Below, piece by piece: positions 1 to 13,300 of a stretch of 64,000 nt of DNA (within the stretch, counting starts at the first letter, position 1; every line of letters starts with the position of its first letter). Location of the stretch: contig OX359200.1 of NCBI GenBank assembly GCA_947172415.1, forward strand, positions 7,262,001 through 7,326,000, written 5' to 3'. The notes under the pieces are model-generated. The model had not been told where the DNA came from, searched no databases, and was given only the letters and a program-made list of their open reading frames with translations. This stretch comes from Chondrosia reniformis (lineage: Eukaryota > Porifera > Demospongiae > Chondrillida > Chondrillidae). Position numbers and translations under genes: made by a program.

Positions 1-1339
1 TAAATGTGCACTATATTTTACAATTAGTTTACTCATAAAGATAATAGAATAAAAATGGATATTTAATGAAGGAGTAGCCATATATGCACACATGACTTGA
101 AAGAGATTGCTTTATGGAAAAGTGTGATCATCTCAATGTCTGAGCATCAGGTTTGCCAGTATATAGGAACAATTTTGTGGTGTCTACACATTAAAACTTG
201 TAATATTTAATCTTTAAACTATATATTATGTAGCTCTACTAACCATACCATCCAAATGTGGTAAATACATCCTGTTATACAACATACGGCATAAAAATCA
301 TTATAATTAATTAGCAGCAACTTAGTGACTTCACCAATTCTAGGGTTACAGGAATGTGTGTACGTACATCTTTATGACAGATTTAGCAGTCTCTGAATAG
401 TTTATCCAACAGGATGCAGTTGAATAGAGACCCTACCAGGCTTCCACTGACTAAAGAGGTCTTGAGCAAGCCCGTGGAATGCTGAGCTAGAATATAATGT
501 ATACATTATTTTGACTCGGCTGAATCAATCGTGAAAACAAGGTTCTAAAATAGTTGTTATAAGGGACATTTTAACTGGTAACTTCAAAGGGTAGTCTTAT
601 ATATACAAACTAGCAGAGCAGCAGTAACACATGACTACGTATATTGACATTATAGCCAGATTGCTGCGCTAGTAGCCAATCACAGCTACAACTGTGTGAG
701 AATTGGGAAATGGAGACAAGATGCTTCCTTAACACATTCATAATCAAAGGGGTGATTATAGACAATATATTGCTGAGCTACATCTGTTACATATAGAATG
801 TTCAGGTAGTTCCAATTAAATGAATAATCTATAATCTAATAATCTAACACCATTTTCCTGTGGATGTGATTAATGTGGCATGCTCCTATGGGCGAGACTA
901 AAACATATACCTATGGGCAAGGATACACATGAAGTGAAGAGACTAAAACATATATACATGTGTGTACATACATTATAATACATACAGACATAGCAGCTAC
1001 ATGTGTGTACATACATAAAGTAATAGCAGCTATATGTACATAATAATACATATACATAATAGCAGCTACATATAAAATATCATTAGTTCCAGTTACATAC
1101 TTTACATATAATAGTATCCACATAACAGCTTGGCATATGATACCTCTCTGAGAGGCTACATGACACCTTACTACATCTCTACCAAAGAGGAGAGGCTGGT
1201 GCATGAAGTGTTGCTCCTCCAGAGTGGATAGTACAAAACATATGACATATCACTTAAAGCCTTTAGAGGTATCATCTTGTTCACTCCTCAGTGATATCAA
1301 TTTGCCTGGTGGGGGTGTTCTCTACAATCGTGGGCTTAC
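1..1339. other. Sequence 3' of the last visible DPH2 exon (intron or 3' region)
   Basis: AT-rich, with TA-rich simple sequence such as repeated tacatacata and agcagctacatg runs at 940-1080. The last visible DPH2 exon ends at 1340 with a consensus donor in phase 1, so this stretch is most simply an intron. I saw no convincing exon, RNA gene or mobile element in it. Confidence 0.5.
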
Positions 1340-4300
1340 CAGCAGAATGAGGAACTGCAACTTGGAAATTGTCATCTGATCTCCCAACAATCTCCTTTGA
1401 GATACATTCTTCAGCTATAGAAGCAAGACACAAGAGACAAGTCACAGATTTGTACATAGACTTACATACATAACACAACCCTCTACATACACAATACATA
1501 CAGAATATTCTTACATATTCACATCTATTTGTATAGGACAATCCCCCAGAGTGTAATAACATTTAGGAGAGTTCTATATCAAAGTAGTGGGACCTCTCCG
1601 TGGGAACATGTTACATGACAACTGTACATGTATACCTCCACTCAGTGATCTCAGTATATCCCATATCCACATTCAACTGCAGTAATGATACTGATTTTGT
1701 ATGAGGGAGGAATTAAGGACTTGTGTAATGAAACTATTGGAGGTAAAGTGGTTGCCAATAGCAACCTTATGAGAAGTCATTCAAATGTACAATAAAGTGA
1801 ATGTGATATTCACTAACTGAATAGGCACCTTAGGCTATATTTACCATTGCTTGATTCAGTGTGGGTGTGAAGCAATCTGCCAGTTATGAATGAATACTCC
1901 GGCTGCTCTTCCTAACACAAAGAGAAGACATACAAATCAAGAGACAGTGAAAAGGTTGGCAAAGTTCAGCTTTATACTTTATAAAGTAGGAAGAGGTCAT
2001 TCATTGTAGATGAACATACTTTACCAACCTCATTATCTAATGGCTTGTTCTGCGAAACACACTCTTTTCCATCTAAAATAAAATGTTTTTTGGAAATTAC
2101 TACATGAAGCCTGTACTACAAATATTCCTGGGGTTATATAAGATATGAATACAGAAACTATACAATGCATACCGTATATGATTATATTACATTCACAAAT
2201 TTACTTATAACAATATGATTATGAATGTATTTTCCAATAGGGAGAATATTTGGGTTGCCATGGTGTGATGTGATTGGAGCTAGGACATTGGTTACATACT
2301 CCAGAAACCAGGTCAAAATAAAGGATGCAATACAACAAGTAAAGTGAGAGCTTGATCAATAATTTAATGTGTGTACATCAGTCCACCAAGATCCAGGGAA
2401 GATTTAAAGAGAGATAATTGGACATGGAAGAGTTGCCTTCAGGTTAAAGGGGCTTCCCCAGTTAAAAGAAGACTCCAAATCCATTACTGAATCCATTACT
2501 GAATCCTGAGAGCATAAATAAGTCTTGGAGCATAGAAAGTCCCAACTGTTTCAAGTAAAGCATTTCAGTTTCAGTACATAACAGAATACTTTTAGTTTCA
2601 CCTTAAGAAACACCTAAAATGCTTCACTTTGGCAGGTTCCTTTGAAATCATTTATGAGATAGCATTACAGTAGGAATATCCACCATTATCGGAACTAGAA
2701 GGACTTCCGTTGTCACAGTAACATGATCTGTTCAAGTGATCAAAGAGCCAATACAGTCAATTCCAAGCCAGCACTTGGTAATTGGACAGCTTTTCCCTGT
2801 CTGCTACATTACCACATGACCACGTGTACATGATCCATCTCATACATCACTCAAGGACTGCTACCTGTTACAAAATACCATCTGGTCAGATTTCTATACA
2901 AGGAGGTGCTATGGTATACAGGACTAGTGTGACAGATAAGGAGGTTAGGCTAGTGTTTTGCCAAAAGTTTGAAATATGGCTACATGACAAACTCCACCTC
3001 AGAGGGGGATACTTTAGCACACATAGCGCCCCCCCTACATCCATCATTGGTCTCCACCCTATATCCAAATCAGGATCCATTTTATTGATTGGATATAGTA
3101 TTACATTGAACTTTCCTAACAGTACACAAGGATTGTTAGATGGCGGGAAAGTGTCACACTTGTTACACCTGTCATTAAGTTACAATCTGTGACATGCTTA
3201 TCTAAGGAATTTGCTAAGACATGAGAACAAAACTTGAAATACTTGTGGGCAGTACAATATACAGCTTCACAATAGCACTGTCCCACATCAGTGGAGCTAC
3301 TTGTATGGCTGTACAAAGATTTCTCTATGCCCATCCAATTGAGTGTGTTTGGGACAAGGAAAGCCACAGTTCAAACAGTAACCTTTAGCACCATATTTCA
3401 AGTACATTACAGTCGGAGGTACAGTTAGGGTTAATGAGACCTTCTCCATTGAAGAGGCAGCCATTTTTATGGCAATCACTATTTAACAGTAGAACATTAT
3501 ACATACATATATACAAAAATGATGTACTATATTGATTATTCATACATACAGTATACAGTAGGCAAAACCACTGGACAATGCATGCTGAGTGTATAGTCTA
3601 AAATTTCCAATTTAAAATGTTTGTCATGTAAGACTCATACCAAATGAAACACTATAAAATACTTGATTGAAAATTAACAGCAATTAAAGTAAACAAATTG
3701 GCAAAATTGGCTGTTGCTACCAGACACTATTTGATCACACAGAAGAGTGCAGACAATATGTACACAACATGAGCAACACTTTTCACTGAGCAAGGGACAA
3801 TGGTATGACTTTCCTAACACGCCCAATATTGTATTGTATACATATATACTATATTGTATACATATCACAGGTTTGTATGATCAAAGTGTGATTGACCAAT
3901 CGCAATGCAGGAAGGAATAGGTTCTTGTGGTGTACATTTTGATCTTATACTGAAGATGGAGAAGTATCTCGTCACAGACACTGCCATTCTTACCAAGAAG
4001 GAGTTCTTGAAAATCAGAGACAAACTCTCCACTCCACTGCCTTTCCCTGCAAGAATACATACATACATATATACATCCATTCATCCATCCATACATACAT
4101 TGTACTGTATATCACTTTAATGGTTCATTCACAAATAAAAAACTAAGTATTCAATACGTACACAGTTTACCTAGGTATTATTATGTGTACAATATGTTTG
4201 TGCAGGCACTGGATTGTTTATAGAGGACACCCTTTCATTGAGCTGTGGGTGTAAGAATTCTCATGCAATCACCTGGAGGTTCCCTTTGAAGTTAGGTATA

Positions 4301-7300
4301 CACCAAGTCTTGATATCAATATGTTTAGACTTCCAAATAGACAAAATCTTCTAATAAAACCATTTAAAAATAGAGCTGTTGCATGTAATACTTTTTCTTA
4401 ACAAAATTAGCTTGAGTAACTAACCTTTTACAGGCAAGCTCCATTTCAAAAGGAGTAACAACTGGTTTGAAGAATTCCTAAAAGTGATGAGAATTTAATA
4501 AAAAACATGATAAGATAAAGAATAAAGGTGGGCATTAATTGGAGTTCTAAAACTTGAACAGTTACGATAAGAGACTGTCCAATTAAGTTTATTAACTCAT
4601 TAAAGTGATAACTCTTTCATAAAATTAATATCATGCACAAAAGACTAGATCAATGCCTACATATACGTAAAAACAGTTAAATTGTATTTCAGTGTACAGT
4701 AATATCATAATCAATCTCACCGATACACCAATATGACAAGATTTAATGACACAATATAATGAACATACATACATATATCGTTATTAAAATATATATACGT
4801 ACGTATATGCATAATGTATACAGTTTATTATTCACAGTCTATGTACGTATATAGCATCATTTAGTAAGTGTCCATGAATACATATGACATTATCCAAGCC
4901 AGCTAAGTCTCCTCTGTCAGAACTATATATTACAGATGTACCATACAGTATGTATGATGTCACTAAACACATATGTTTGAGAGAATATGAAGGTATTCAT
5001 TCCTACCACATCAATGTGTGAACACACCCTAGTGGCTATAGCTAACCAGCAATTAAGCATTATTTGGCAAGCCTTGAAATTACACAAAACAAATTATTGG
5101 ACTAGTAATCCTCCAACTGCATTTAAACCCAATCATGTGAGTAGTTTTCACAATGTTTATGACCATCATTCATAAAGCACACTTTACTAGACATATTCAT
5201 ACAATTATATGTCACTGAAAGAGCTCTTAAGAAGAGATACACAGCACATATAGAGAGAAGAGCTGTACAGCATATATAGAGAGAAGAGCTGTACAGCATA
5301 TATAGAGAGAAGAGCTGTACAGCATATATAGAGAGAAGAGCTGTACAGCACATATAGAGAGAAGAGCTGTACAGCACATATAGAGAGAAGAGCTGTACAG
5401 CATATATAGAGAGAAGAGCTATACAGCACATATAGAGAGATATTAAATAACTACTTCATTGAGTGTGCATGCACTTTGTACCAAAACAGAACTACGAAGA
5501 TAAAGACAGCGTAATCAAATCAAGTGTAGAATCTTAGCAGTAAATACACTCAATAGCAAAGTGTTCATAATATAGTGTTGAGGTAATGGGTAACTATTGC
5601 CAGTTATGCATTAAACAATTTATTCATGGAATTCCATGACAGTTCACTACATCATCAATAGGAAATATATATCGTGCAACGCGACCTAAAGTGATCAAAT
5701 GCCAACAGAGGAGGGATGGCTGACATTTTCAAACTGTACAATAATGAGCTCAATGTTCAAAGAGCATTTCATGGTACAGTTAGACTCTACAGGTGGAGGT
5801 GCTGTAATTAAACACTAAACAAGTGAAAATAGTGAGCAATTTAAATTAGAACTAACAGTGAAAGATCACATTACTCAACAATCAGAATAGCTCAAGGAGA
5901 GGAAGTGGTCTTTGAAGTGCTACTCTGCACAACCTAATGATTTAATACGGATAGATAAATTTCCAGGAATGACCCATCAGCTAAAATTCCTGGTCAACCT
6001 GTATCAATAAAATAAAAACCTTCCAAAGAAAAGTGAAAAATGAATTAAATTAGCCAAAGATTAATAAGTAAAAGTGCTTTTCAAATTGGCTTATTATAGG
6101 GTTGACCAGTCTTGTAAAGCATTAGTTGTACAGATCTCAGTAAATGGAATTCAAAAGTTCAGAAGATACTAAGTGCCACTTTCCCAACCCTTTTCCTAAA
6201 AGCCATAAACTGGAGGACGTTAACGTGCCGATACATTTTCCATGTTGCCTTTTAACTCCATTTTCCTGTGTCTACGTACCTAATGAACCTGAACTCCATT
6301 TTGTGATACTCACTCAAGTGTAGCAATGTTGTTACAGTCATATGCTCATGTATGATCAATAGAGTACACCATTACCCATGTATGTCAATCAATCAATCAA
6401 TGTTTGTTTTGATTGATTGGATTGATTGACCATTACCAAATGTGGACTCCCAGGATCACTGATGAAGGAAGAATTCCCAAATACAGTTTTCAGGCTTTGA
6501 GATACATTTTAGGAGGACAGATTCTTGTAAACATCCACACCATGGATAACAAATACGTAATAAAGTGTACTTACACTATAATTGGAAGTGCATAGAAATA
6601 TAAGCCAAAATGAAAGATATGTATATACAATATAATATGTACTGTACGTAGCAAACATCTACTTCAGTGGGCAGACTGGCCATGTGCCATCTACGTATAA
6701 GGGGATATTGTTTTCCTTGTTCAAGGATATGATCATCAATTTGTGTACATAAATTATTTATTAACTGTATACTATTATATAAAAATGAACATTTCAGTAC
6801 AAATGTATGTTGAAATCATTATAATGTCATAACACAAACATGAGGTAAGAATCAATTCACACATGAAATGTAACTCTTGTGAGATTAACATTGGTAGCGT
6901 GAGTAAACTGCCCAGCTGCAGTATCCAATAACAATTGTACCAAAAAATGGTTAATGACAACTGAAGTCATCTTGTAATAGTGTGGATGCATTTCCTGTAT
7001 GGACCTACTAGGGAACGTTACAGGGGGTGTGGCTAGTCCAGTTACAGGGGGTGTGGCTAGTCCAGTTACAGGGGGTGTGGCTAGTCCAGTTACAGGGGGT
7101 GTGGCTAGTCCAGTTACAGGGGGTGTGGCTAGTCCAGTTACAGGGGGTGTGGCTAGTCCAGTTACAGGGGGTGTGGCTAGTCCAGTTACAGGGGGTGTGG
7201 CTAGTCCAGTTACAGGGGGTGTGGCTAGTCCAGTTACAGGGGGTGTGGCTAGTCCAGTTACAGGGGGTGTGGCTAGTCCAGTTACAGGGGGTGTGGCTAG

Positions 7301-10300
7301 TCCAGTTACAGGGGGTGTGGCTAGTCCAGTTACAGGGGGTGTGGCTAGTCCAGTTACAGGAGGTGTGGCTGGGGGCAGTGCCCTCCCTTAGGAATAACCC
7401 TTATTAAATGAAGCCAAAGACATGAAATAAATTTCTAATCAATTTTTCTAAAGTTTAATAACAATCTCTTGTAAGTGTGATTCCATCGTGTAAACTTCAT
7501 GGCCCAATGGAGAAGAAGGAAAATTATCCTCAAATTATCCTACTACTTTCTGTGCTCTAGCCCTAAGCATTGTTAAACACTTTCAATAATTAATTGAGAA
7601 GTGTGAAGGCTTGGATTATAAAATATTAGAAAACTTGTATATTAAACATAAAAGAAACTTCAAAGGATTTGAAATTGAGAGGAATACATTTATAGCATTA
7701 ACACACCAGGCATGAAAGATCTAATGAAAACAAGGTTCTTAAAATTTGAAATTAAATTTAACAAAACTCTTTCAAGGAACAGAAATTAACAGAATTAGAG
7801 GAACACATTCATTTATTGTCACCTATTGAGGTAAACAGAGAGACTCGAGTTTTAGTTTCAGCTTTTAACTGTGGAGTTAAGGTCTATTAGATTAGATGAA
7901 AGGTTGCCATGGTTTTAAGTGAGAAGGCACTACCAGAAGCCTCAAGGAGGGATCAAGGACAAGATTGTCTGATACAGTCTATAAAATGAAGACAATTCAG
8001 GAAATGGCAAACCACATATTCACCTCAAGTTTGGATAATTGTGACTACAATTTTTAATATTTTATTAAACTTCAATTGTGGTTGCAATAGGCACTCACAC
8101 ACCTTGGTAACAGGAATGGCCAAAACACAACATTGGCCTAATATGGCTTTATGCACAGTAATTGCATATTATATAAAATGGTTCATTTGGAAATATGTAG
8201 ATACAACAATAAAGCTAACCTGTGAATCAAGTAGACTGTTCTCCGAACATGCTACCAGCACGTAGACATCAATTTCCATGAAGTTGGCCAGTTTTGCTGG
8301 ATTGATCTTTCCCATTGCAAAAGTGTAGTACTGGAGGGATACATAGATGGAAGATATAGAACTAGGAAGGGAGGGGAGGGAAGGGAGGGGAGGGGAGAGG
8401 GCTGGGAGGGGAGGGGAGAGGGCTGGGAGTGGAGGGGAGGGGAGAGGGCTGGGAGGGGAGGGGAGAGGACTGGGAGGGGAGGGGAGAGGGCTAGGAGTGG
8501 AGGGGAGGGGAGAGGACTGGGAGGGGAGGGGAGAGGGCTAGGAGTGGAGGGGAGGGGAGAGGGCTGGGAGGGGAGGGGAGAGGACTGGGAGGGGAGTGGA
8601 GAGGGCTGGGAGTGGAGGGGAGGGGAGAGGACTGGGAGGGGAGGGGAGAGGGCTGGGAGTGGAGGGGAGGGGAGAGGGCTGGGAGTGGAGGGGAGGGGAG
8701 GGGAGAGGGCTGGGAGTGGAGGGGAGAGGGCTGGGAGTGGAGGGGAGGGGAGAGGGCTGGGAGTGGAGGGGAGGGGAGAGGGCTGGGAGTGGAGGGGAGG
8801 GGAGAGGGCTGGGAGAGAGGAGAAGAACAAGCAGCAGTATCAATCACATTGCAGATTTCCTTAAAATCAAAACATGTAATTTGAGATCCTTTGAGTTAAA
8901 ATGCAACATTCCTGTGAAATAATATGTACTAGTATAGGCCACCTGTATTAGAACAGAAGTGGCTTAGCTAAGCTTACATTTTAAAAGAATTGGCTGTATG
9001 TAAGCTCCCTCAGGTACAGGTGGCCTATGTAAGCTCCCTCAGGTACAGATGGCCCATGTAAGCTCCTTCAGGTACAGGTGACCTATGTAAGCTCCCTCAG
9101 GTACAGGTGGCCCATGTAAGCTCCCTCAGGTACAGGTGACCTATGTAAGCTCCCTCAGGTACAGGTGACCTATGTAAGCTCCCTCAGGTACAGGTGGCCC
9201 ATGTAAGCTCCCTCAGGTACAGGTGACCTATGTAAGCTCCCTCAGGCACAGGTGGCCCATGTAAGCTCCCTCAGGTACAGGTGGCCCATGTAAGCTCCCT
9301 CAGATACAGGTGACCTATGTAAGCTCCCTCAGGCACAGGTGGCCCATGTAAGCTCCCTCAGGTACAGGTGGCCCATGTAAGCTCCCTCAGGTACAGGTGG
9401 CCTATGTAAGCTCCCTCAGGTACAGGTGGCCCATGTAAGCTCCCTCAGGTACAGGTGGCCTATGTAAGCTCCCTCAGGTACAGGTGACCCATGTAAGCTC
9501 CCTCAGGTACAGGTGACCCATGTAAGCTCCCTCAGGTACAGGTGGCCCATGTAAGCTCCCTCAGGTACAGGTGACCTATGTAAGCTCCCTCAGGTACAGG
9601 TGGCCCATGTAAGCTCCCTCAGGTACAGGTGGCCTATGTAAGCTCCCTCAGGTACAGGTGGCCCATGTAAGCTCCCTCAGGTACAGGTGGCCCATGTAAG
9701 CTCCCTCAGGTACAGGTGACCTATGTAAGCTCCCTCAGGTACAGGTGACCTATGTAAGCTCCCTCAGGTACAGGTGGCCCATGTAAGCTCCCTCAGGTAC
9801 AGGTGGCCCATGTAAGCTCCCTCAGGTACAGGTGGCCTATGTAAGCTCCCTCAGGTACAGGTGGCCCATGTAAGCTCCCTCAGGTACAGGTGACCTATGT
9901 AAGCTCCCTCAGGTACAGGTGGCCCATGTAAGCTCCCTCAGGTACAGGTGGCCTATGTAAGCTCCCTCAGGTACAGGTGACCTATGTAAGCTCCCTCAGG
10001 TACAGGTGGCCCATGTAAGCTCCCTCAGGTACAGGTGGCCCATGTAAGCTCCCTCAGGTACAGGTGGCCCATGTAAGCTCCCTCAGGTACAGGTGGCCCA
10101 TGTAAGCTCCCTCAGGTACAGGTGGCCCATGTAAGCTCCCTCAGGTACAGGTGGCCTATGTAAGCTCCCTCAGGTACAGGTGGCCTATGTAAGCTCCCTC
10201 AGGTACAGGTGGCCTATGTAAGCTCCCTCAGGTACAGGTGGCCTATGTAAGCTCCCTCAGGTACAGGTGGCCTATGTAAGCTCCCTCAGGTACAGGTGGC

Positions 10301-13300
10301 CTATGTAAGCTCCCTCAGGTACAGGTGGCCCATGTAAGCTCCCTCAGGTACAGGTGGCCTATGTAAGCTCCCTCAGGTACAGGTGGCCTATGTAAGCTCC
10401 CTCAGGTACAGGTGGCCTATGTAAGCTCCCTCAGGTACAGGTGGCCTATGTAAGCTCCCTCAGGTACAGGTGGCCCATGTAAGCTCCCTCAGGTACAGGT
10501 GGCCTATGTAAGCTCCCTCAGATACAGGTGGCCTATGTAAGCTCCCTCAGGTACAGGTGGCCCATGTAAGCTCCCTCAGGTACAGGTGACCTATGTAAGC
10601 TCCCTCAGGTACAGGTGACCTATGTAAGCTCCCTCAGGTACAGGTGGCCTATGTAAGCTCCCTCAGGTACAGGTGGCCTATGTAAGCTCCCTCAGGTACA
10701 GGTGGCCCATGTAAGCTCCCTCAGGTACAGGTGGCCCATGTAAGCTCCCTCAGGTACAGGTGACCTATGTAAGCTCCCTCAGGTACAGGTGGCCCATGTA
10801 AGCTCCCTCAGGTACAGGTGACCTATGTAAGCTCCCTCAGGTACAGGTGACCTATGTAAGCTCCCTCAGGTACAGGTGGCCTATGTAAGCTCCCTCAGGT
10901 ACAGGTGGCCCATGTAAGCTCCCTCAGGTACAGGTGACCTATGTAAGCTCCCTCAGATACAGGTGGCCCATGTAAGCTCCCTCAGGTACAGGTGACCTAT
11001 GTAAGCTCCCTCAGGTACAGGTGACCCATGTAAGCTCCCTCAGGTACAGGTGACCTATGTAAGCTCCCTCAGGTACAGGTGGCCCATGTAAGCTCCCTCA
11101 GGTACAGGTGACCTATGTAAGCTCCCTCAGGTACAGGTGGCCCATGTAAGCTCCCTCAGGTACAGGTGGCCCATGTAAGCTCCCTCAGGTACAGGTGACC
11201 TATGTAAGCTCCCTCAGGTACAGGTGGCCCATGTAAGCTCCCTCAGGTACAGGTGGCCCATGTAAGCTCCCTCAGGTACAGGTGGCCCATGTAAGCTCCC
11301 TCAGGTACAGGTGGCCCATGTAAGCTCCCTCAGGTACAGGTGGCCTATGTAAGCTCCCTCAGGTACAGGTGGCCCATGTAAGCTCCCTCAGGTACAGGTG
11401 GCCCATGTAAGCTCCCTCAGGTACAGGTGGCCTATGTAAGCTCCCTCAGGTACAGGTGACCTATGTAAGCTCCCTCAGGTACAGGTGGCCCATGTAAGCT
11501 CCCTCAGGTACAGGTGGCCCATGTAAGCTCCCTCAGGTACAGGTGACCTATGTAAGCTCCCTCAGGTACAGGTGACCCATGTAAGCTCCCTCAGGTACAG
11601 GTGACCTATGTAAGCTCCCTCAGGTACAGGTGGCCCATGTAAGCTCCCTCAGGTACAGGTGGCCCATGTAAGCTCCCTCAGGTACAGGTGGCCCATGTAA
11701 GCTCCCTCAGGTACAGGTGGCCCATGTAAGCTCCCTCAGGTACAGGTGACCTATGTAAGCTCCCTCAGGTACAGGTGGCCTATGTAAGCTCCCTCAGGTA
11801 CAGGTGACCTATGTAAGCTCCCTCAGGTACAGGTGGCCTATGTAAGCTCCCTCAGGTACAGGTGACCTATGTAAGCTCCCTCAGGTACAGGTGGCCTATG
11901 TAAGCTCCCTCAGATACAGGTGACCTATGTAAGCTCCCTCAGGTACAGGTGGCCTATGTAAGCTCCCTCAGGTACAGGTGGCCCATGTAAGCTCCCTCAG
12001 GTACAGGTGGCCCATGTAAGCTCCCTCAGGTACAGGTGGCCTATGTAAGCTCCCTCAGGTACAGGTGGCCCATGTAAGCTCCCTCAGGTACAGGTGGCCC
12101 ATGTAAGCTCCCTCAGGTACAGGTGGCCCATGTAAGCTCCCTCAGATACAGGTGGCCTATGTAAGCTCCCTCAGGTACAGGTGGCCTATGTAAGCTCCCT
12201 CAGGTACAGGTGGCCTATGTAAGCTCCCTCAGGTACAGGTGGCCTATGTAAGCTCCCTCAGGTACAGGTGGCCCATGTAAGCTCCCTCAGGTTCAGGTGA
12301 CCTATGTAAGCTCCCTCAGGTACAGGTGACCTATGTAAGCTCCCTCAGGTACAGGTGACCTATGTAAGCTCCCTCAGATACAGGTGACCTATGTAAGCTC
12401 CCTCAGGTACAGGTGACCTATGTAAGCTCCCTCAGGTACAGGTGGCCTATGTAAGCTCCCTCAGGTACAGGTGGCCTATGTAAGCTCCCTCAGGTACAGG
12501 TGGCCTATGTAAGCTCCCTCAGGTACAGGTGGCCTATGTAAGCTCCCTCAGGTACAGGTGGCCTATGTAAGCTCCCTCAGGTACAGGTGGCCTATGTAAG
12601 CTCCCTCAGATACAGGTGACCTATGTAAGCTCCCTCAGGTACAGGTGGCCTATGTAAGCTCCCTCAGGTACAGGTGGCCTATGTAAGCTCCCTCAGGTAC
12701 AGGTGGCCTATGTAAGCTCCCTCAGGTACAGGTGGCCTATGTAAGCTCTCACTGTCTCAGTTTATCATGTTACAGAGAAGAATAGCCAGACATATTGCCA
12801 AGTACTAATATTCATGTAAACAACACCTCACCATGGCAACTAGATCAAAGGAACCACCAGCCAATCAGATGACCTCATAACAACTTTCACATTCAGCCCA
12901 TAAATGAGCACATATGGTTACTATATAGTGGGAGTGGCCTAATATGGTATGATTCACATCTAATTGGAGAGGCATGATTTAATATTTAAAGTCTTTTTAA
13001 TATATTCACTTACATGTCTTCTACACACCACACAGTAGTTGTACATACTGTGGTAATGATGCAATTCATTGTACATTTACACAACTCCCACTGCAAATAC
13101 ATTCTAATGTTGCCTGTATAATTCTCTAGTTAGCTCACAATCATTAAATGAGGTTGAGGTCTGCAATATGTATCCTATTACAAATATGGAATGTGTGTAT
13201 TGTATTAATAAGCAAATACATGCCTTACATACTAAAGGCTTAAGTATATAGAGATCCTGAAAATGTGTGTTATTGAGAAATACATTACATAACGTATACA

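Larger units (their letters stand above)
4478..8219 (-). other. DPH2 intron 8, 3.7 kb, minisatellite-bearing
   Basis: This intron separates the exon ending in ENSLLDSQ from the exon starting EFFKPVV. It holds a 26-bp minisatellite (5225-5441), an imperfect palindrome (6387-6430) and a 24-bp minisatellite (7018-7371). The rest is AT-rich and I see no gene in it. Confidence 0.7.

Noticed and set aside
2782-3192. 136-aa plus-strand frame
   Set aside because: No family resemblance. It overlaps a DPH2 intron and has no splice or promoter support.
3440-3480. Candidate DPH2 exon reading [12 protein letters not shown]
   Set aside because: The exon at 2029-2072 has better splice sites, correct phase on both sides and sits next to the conserved YSFITG exon.
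3865-4096. Alternative minus-strand frames around the DPH2 exon at 3994-4046
   Set aside because: Only the frame reading [18 protein letters not shown] fits DPH2 and the intron phases.
5123-5431. Cysteine/tyrosine-rich 74-102 aa frames
   Set aside because: They come from the 26-bp minisatellite read in different frames.
6999-7407. Repeat proteins GGVASPVT and VWLVQLQG
   Set aside because: The 24-bp period keeps frames open. There is no flanking coding sequence and the array lies in a DPH2 intron.
8252-8922. Several long overlapping proline/serine- or glycine/glutamate-rich frames on both strands
   Set aside because: They are artefacts of the GA/CT minisatellite. Only the 8220-8330 segment is coding (DPH2 exon 8), in its own frame.
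8996-12748. CRISPR array (29-bp regularly spaced repeats)
   Set aside because: Units are contiguous with no unique spacers, the surroundings are eukaryotic exons and there are no cas genes. It is a minisatellite.
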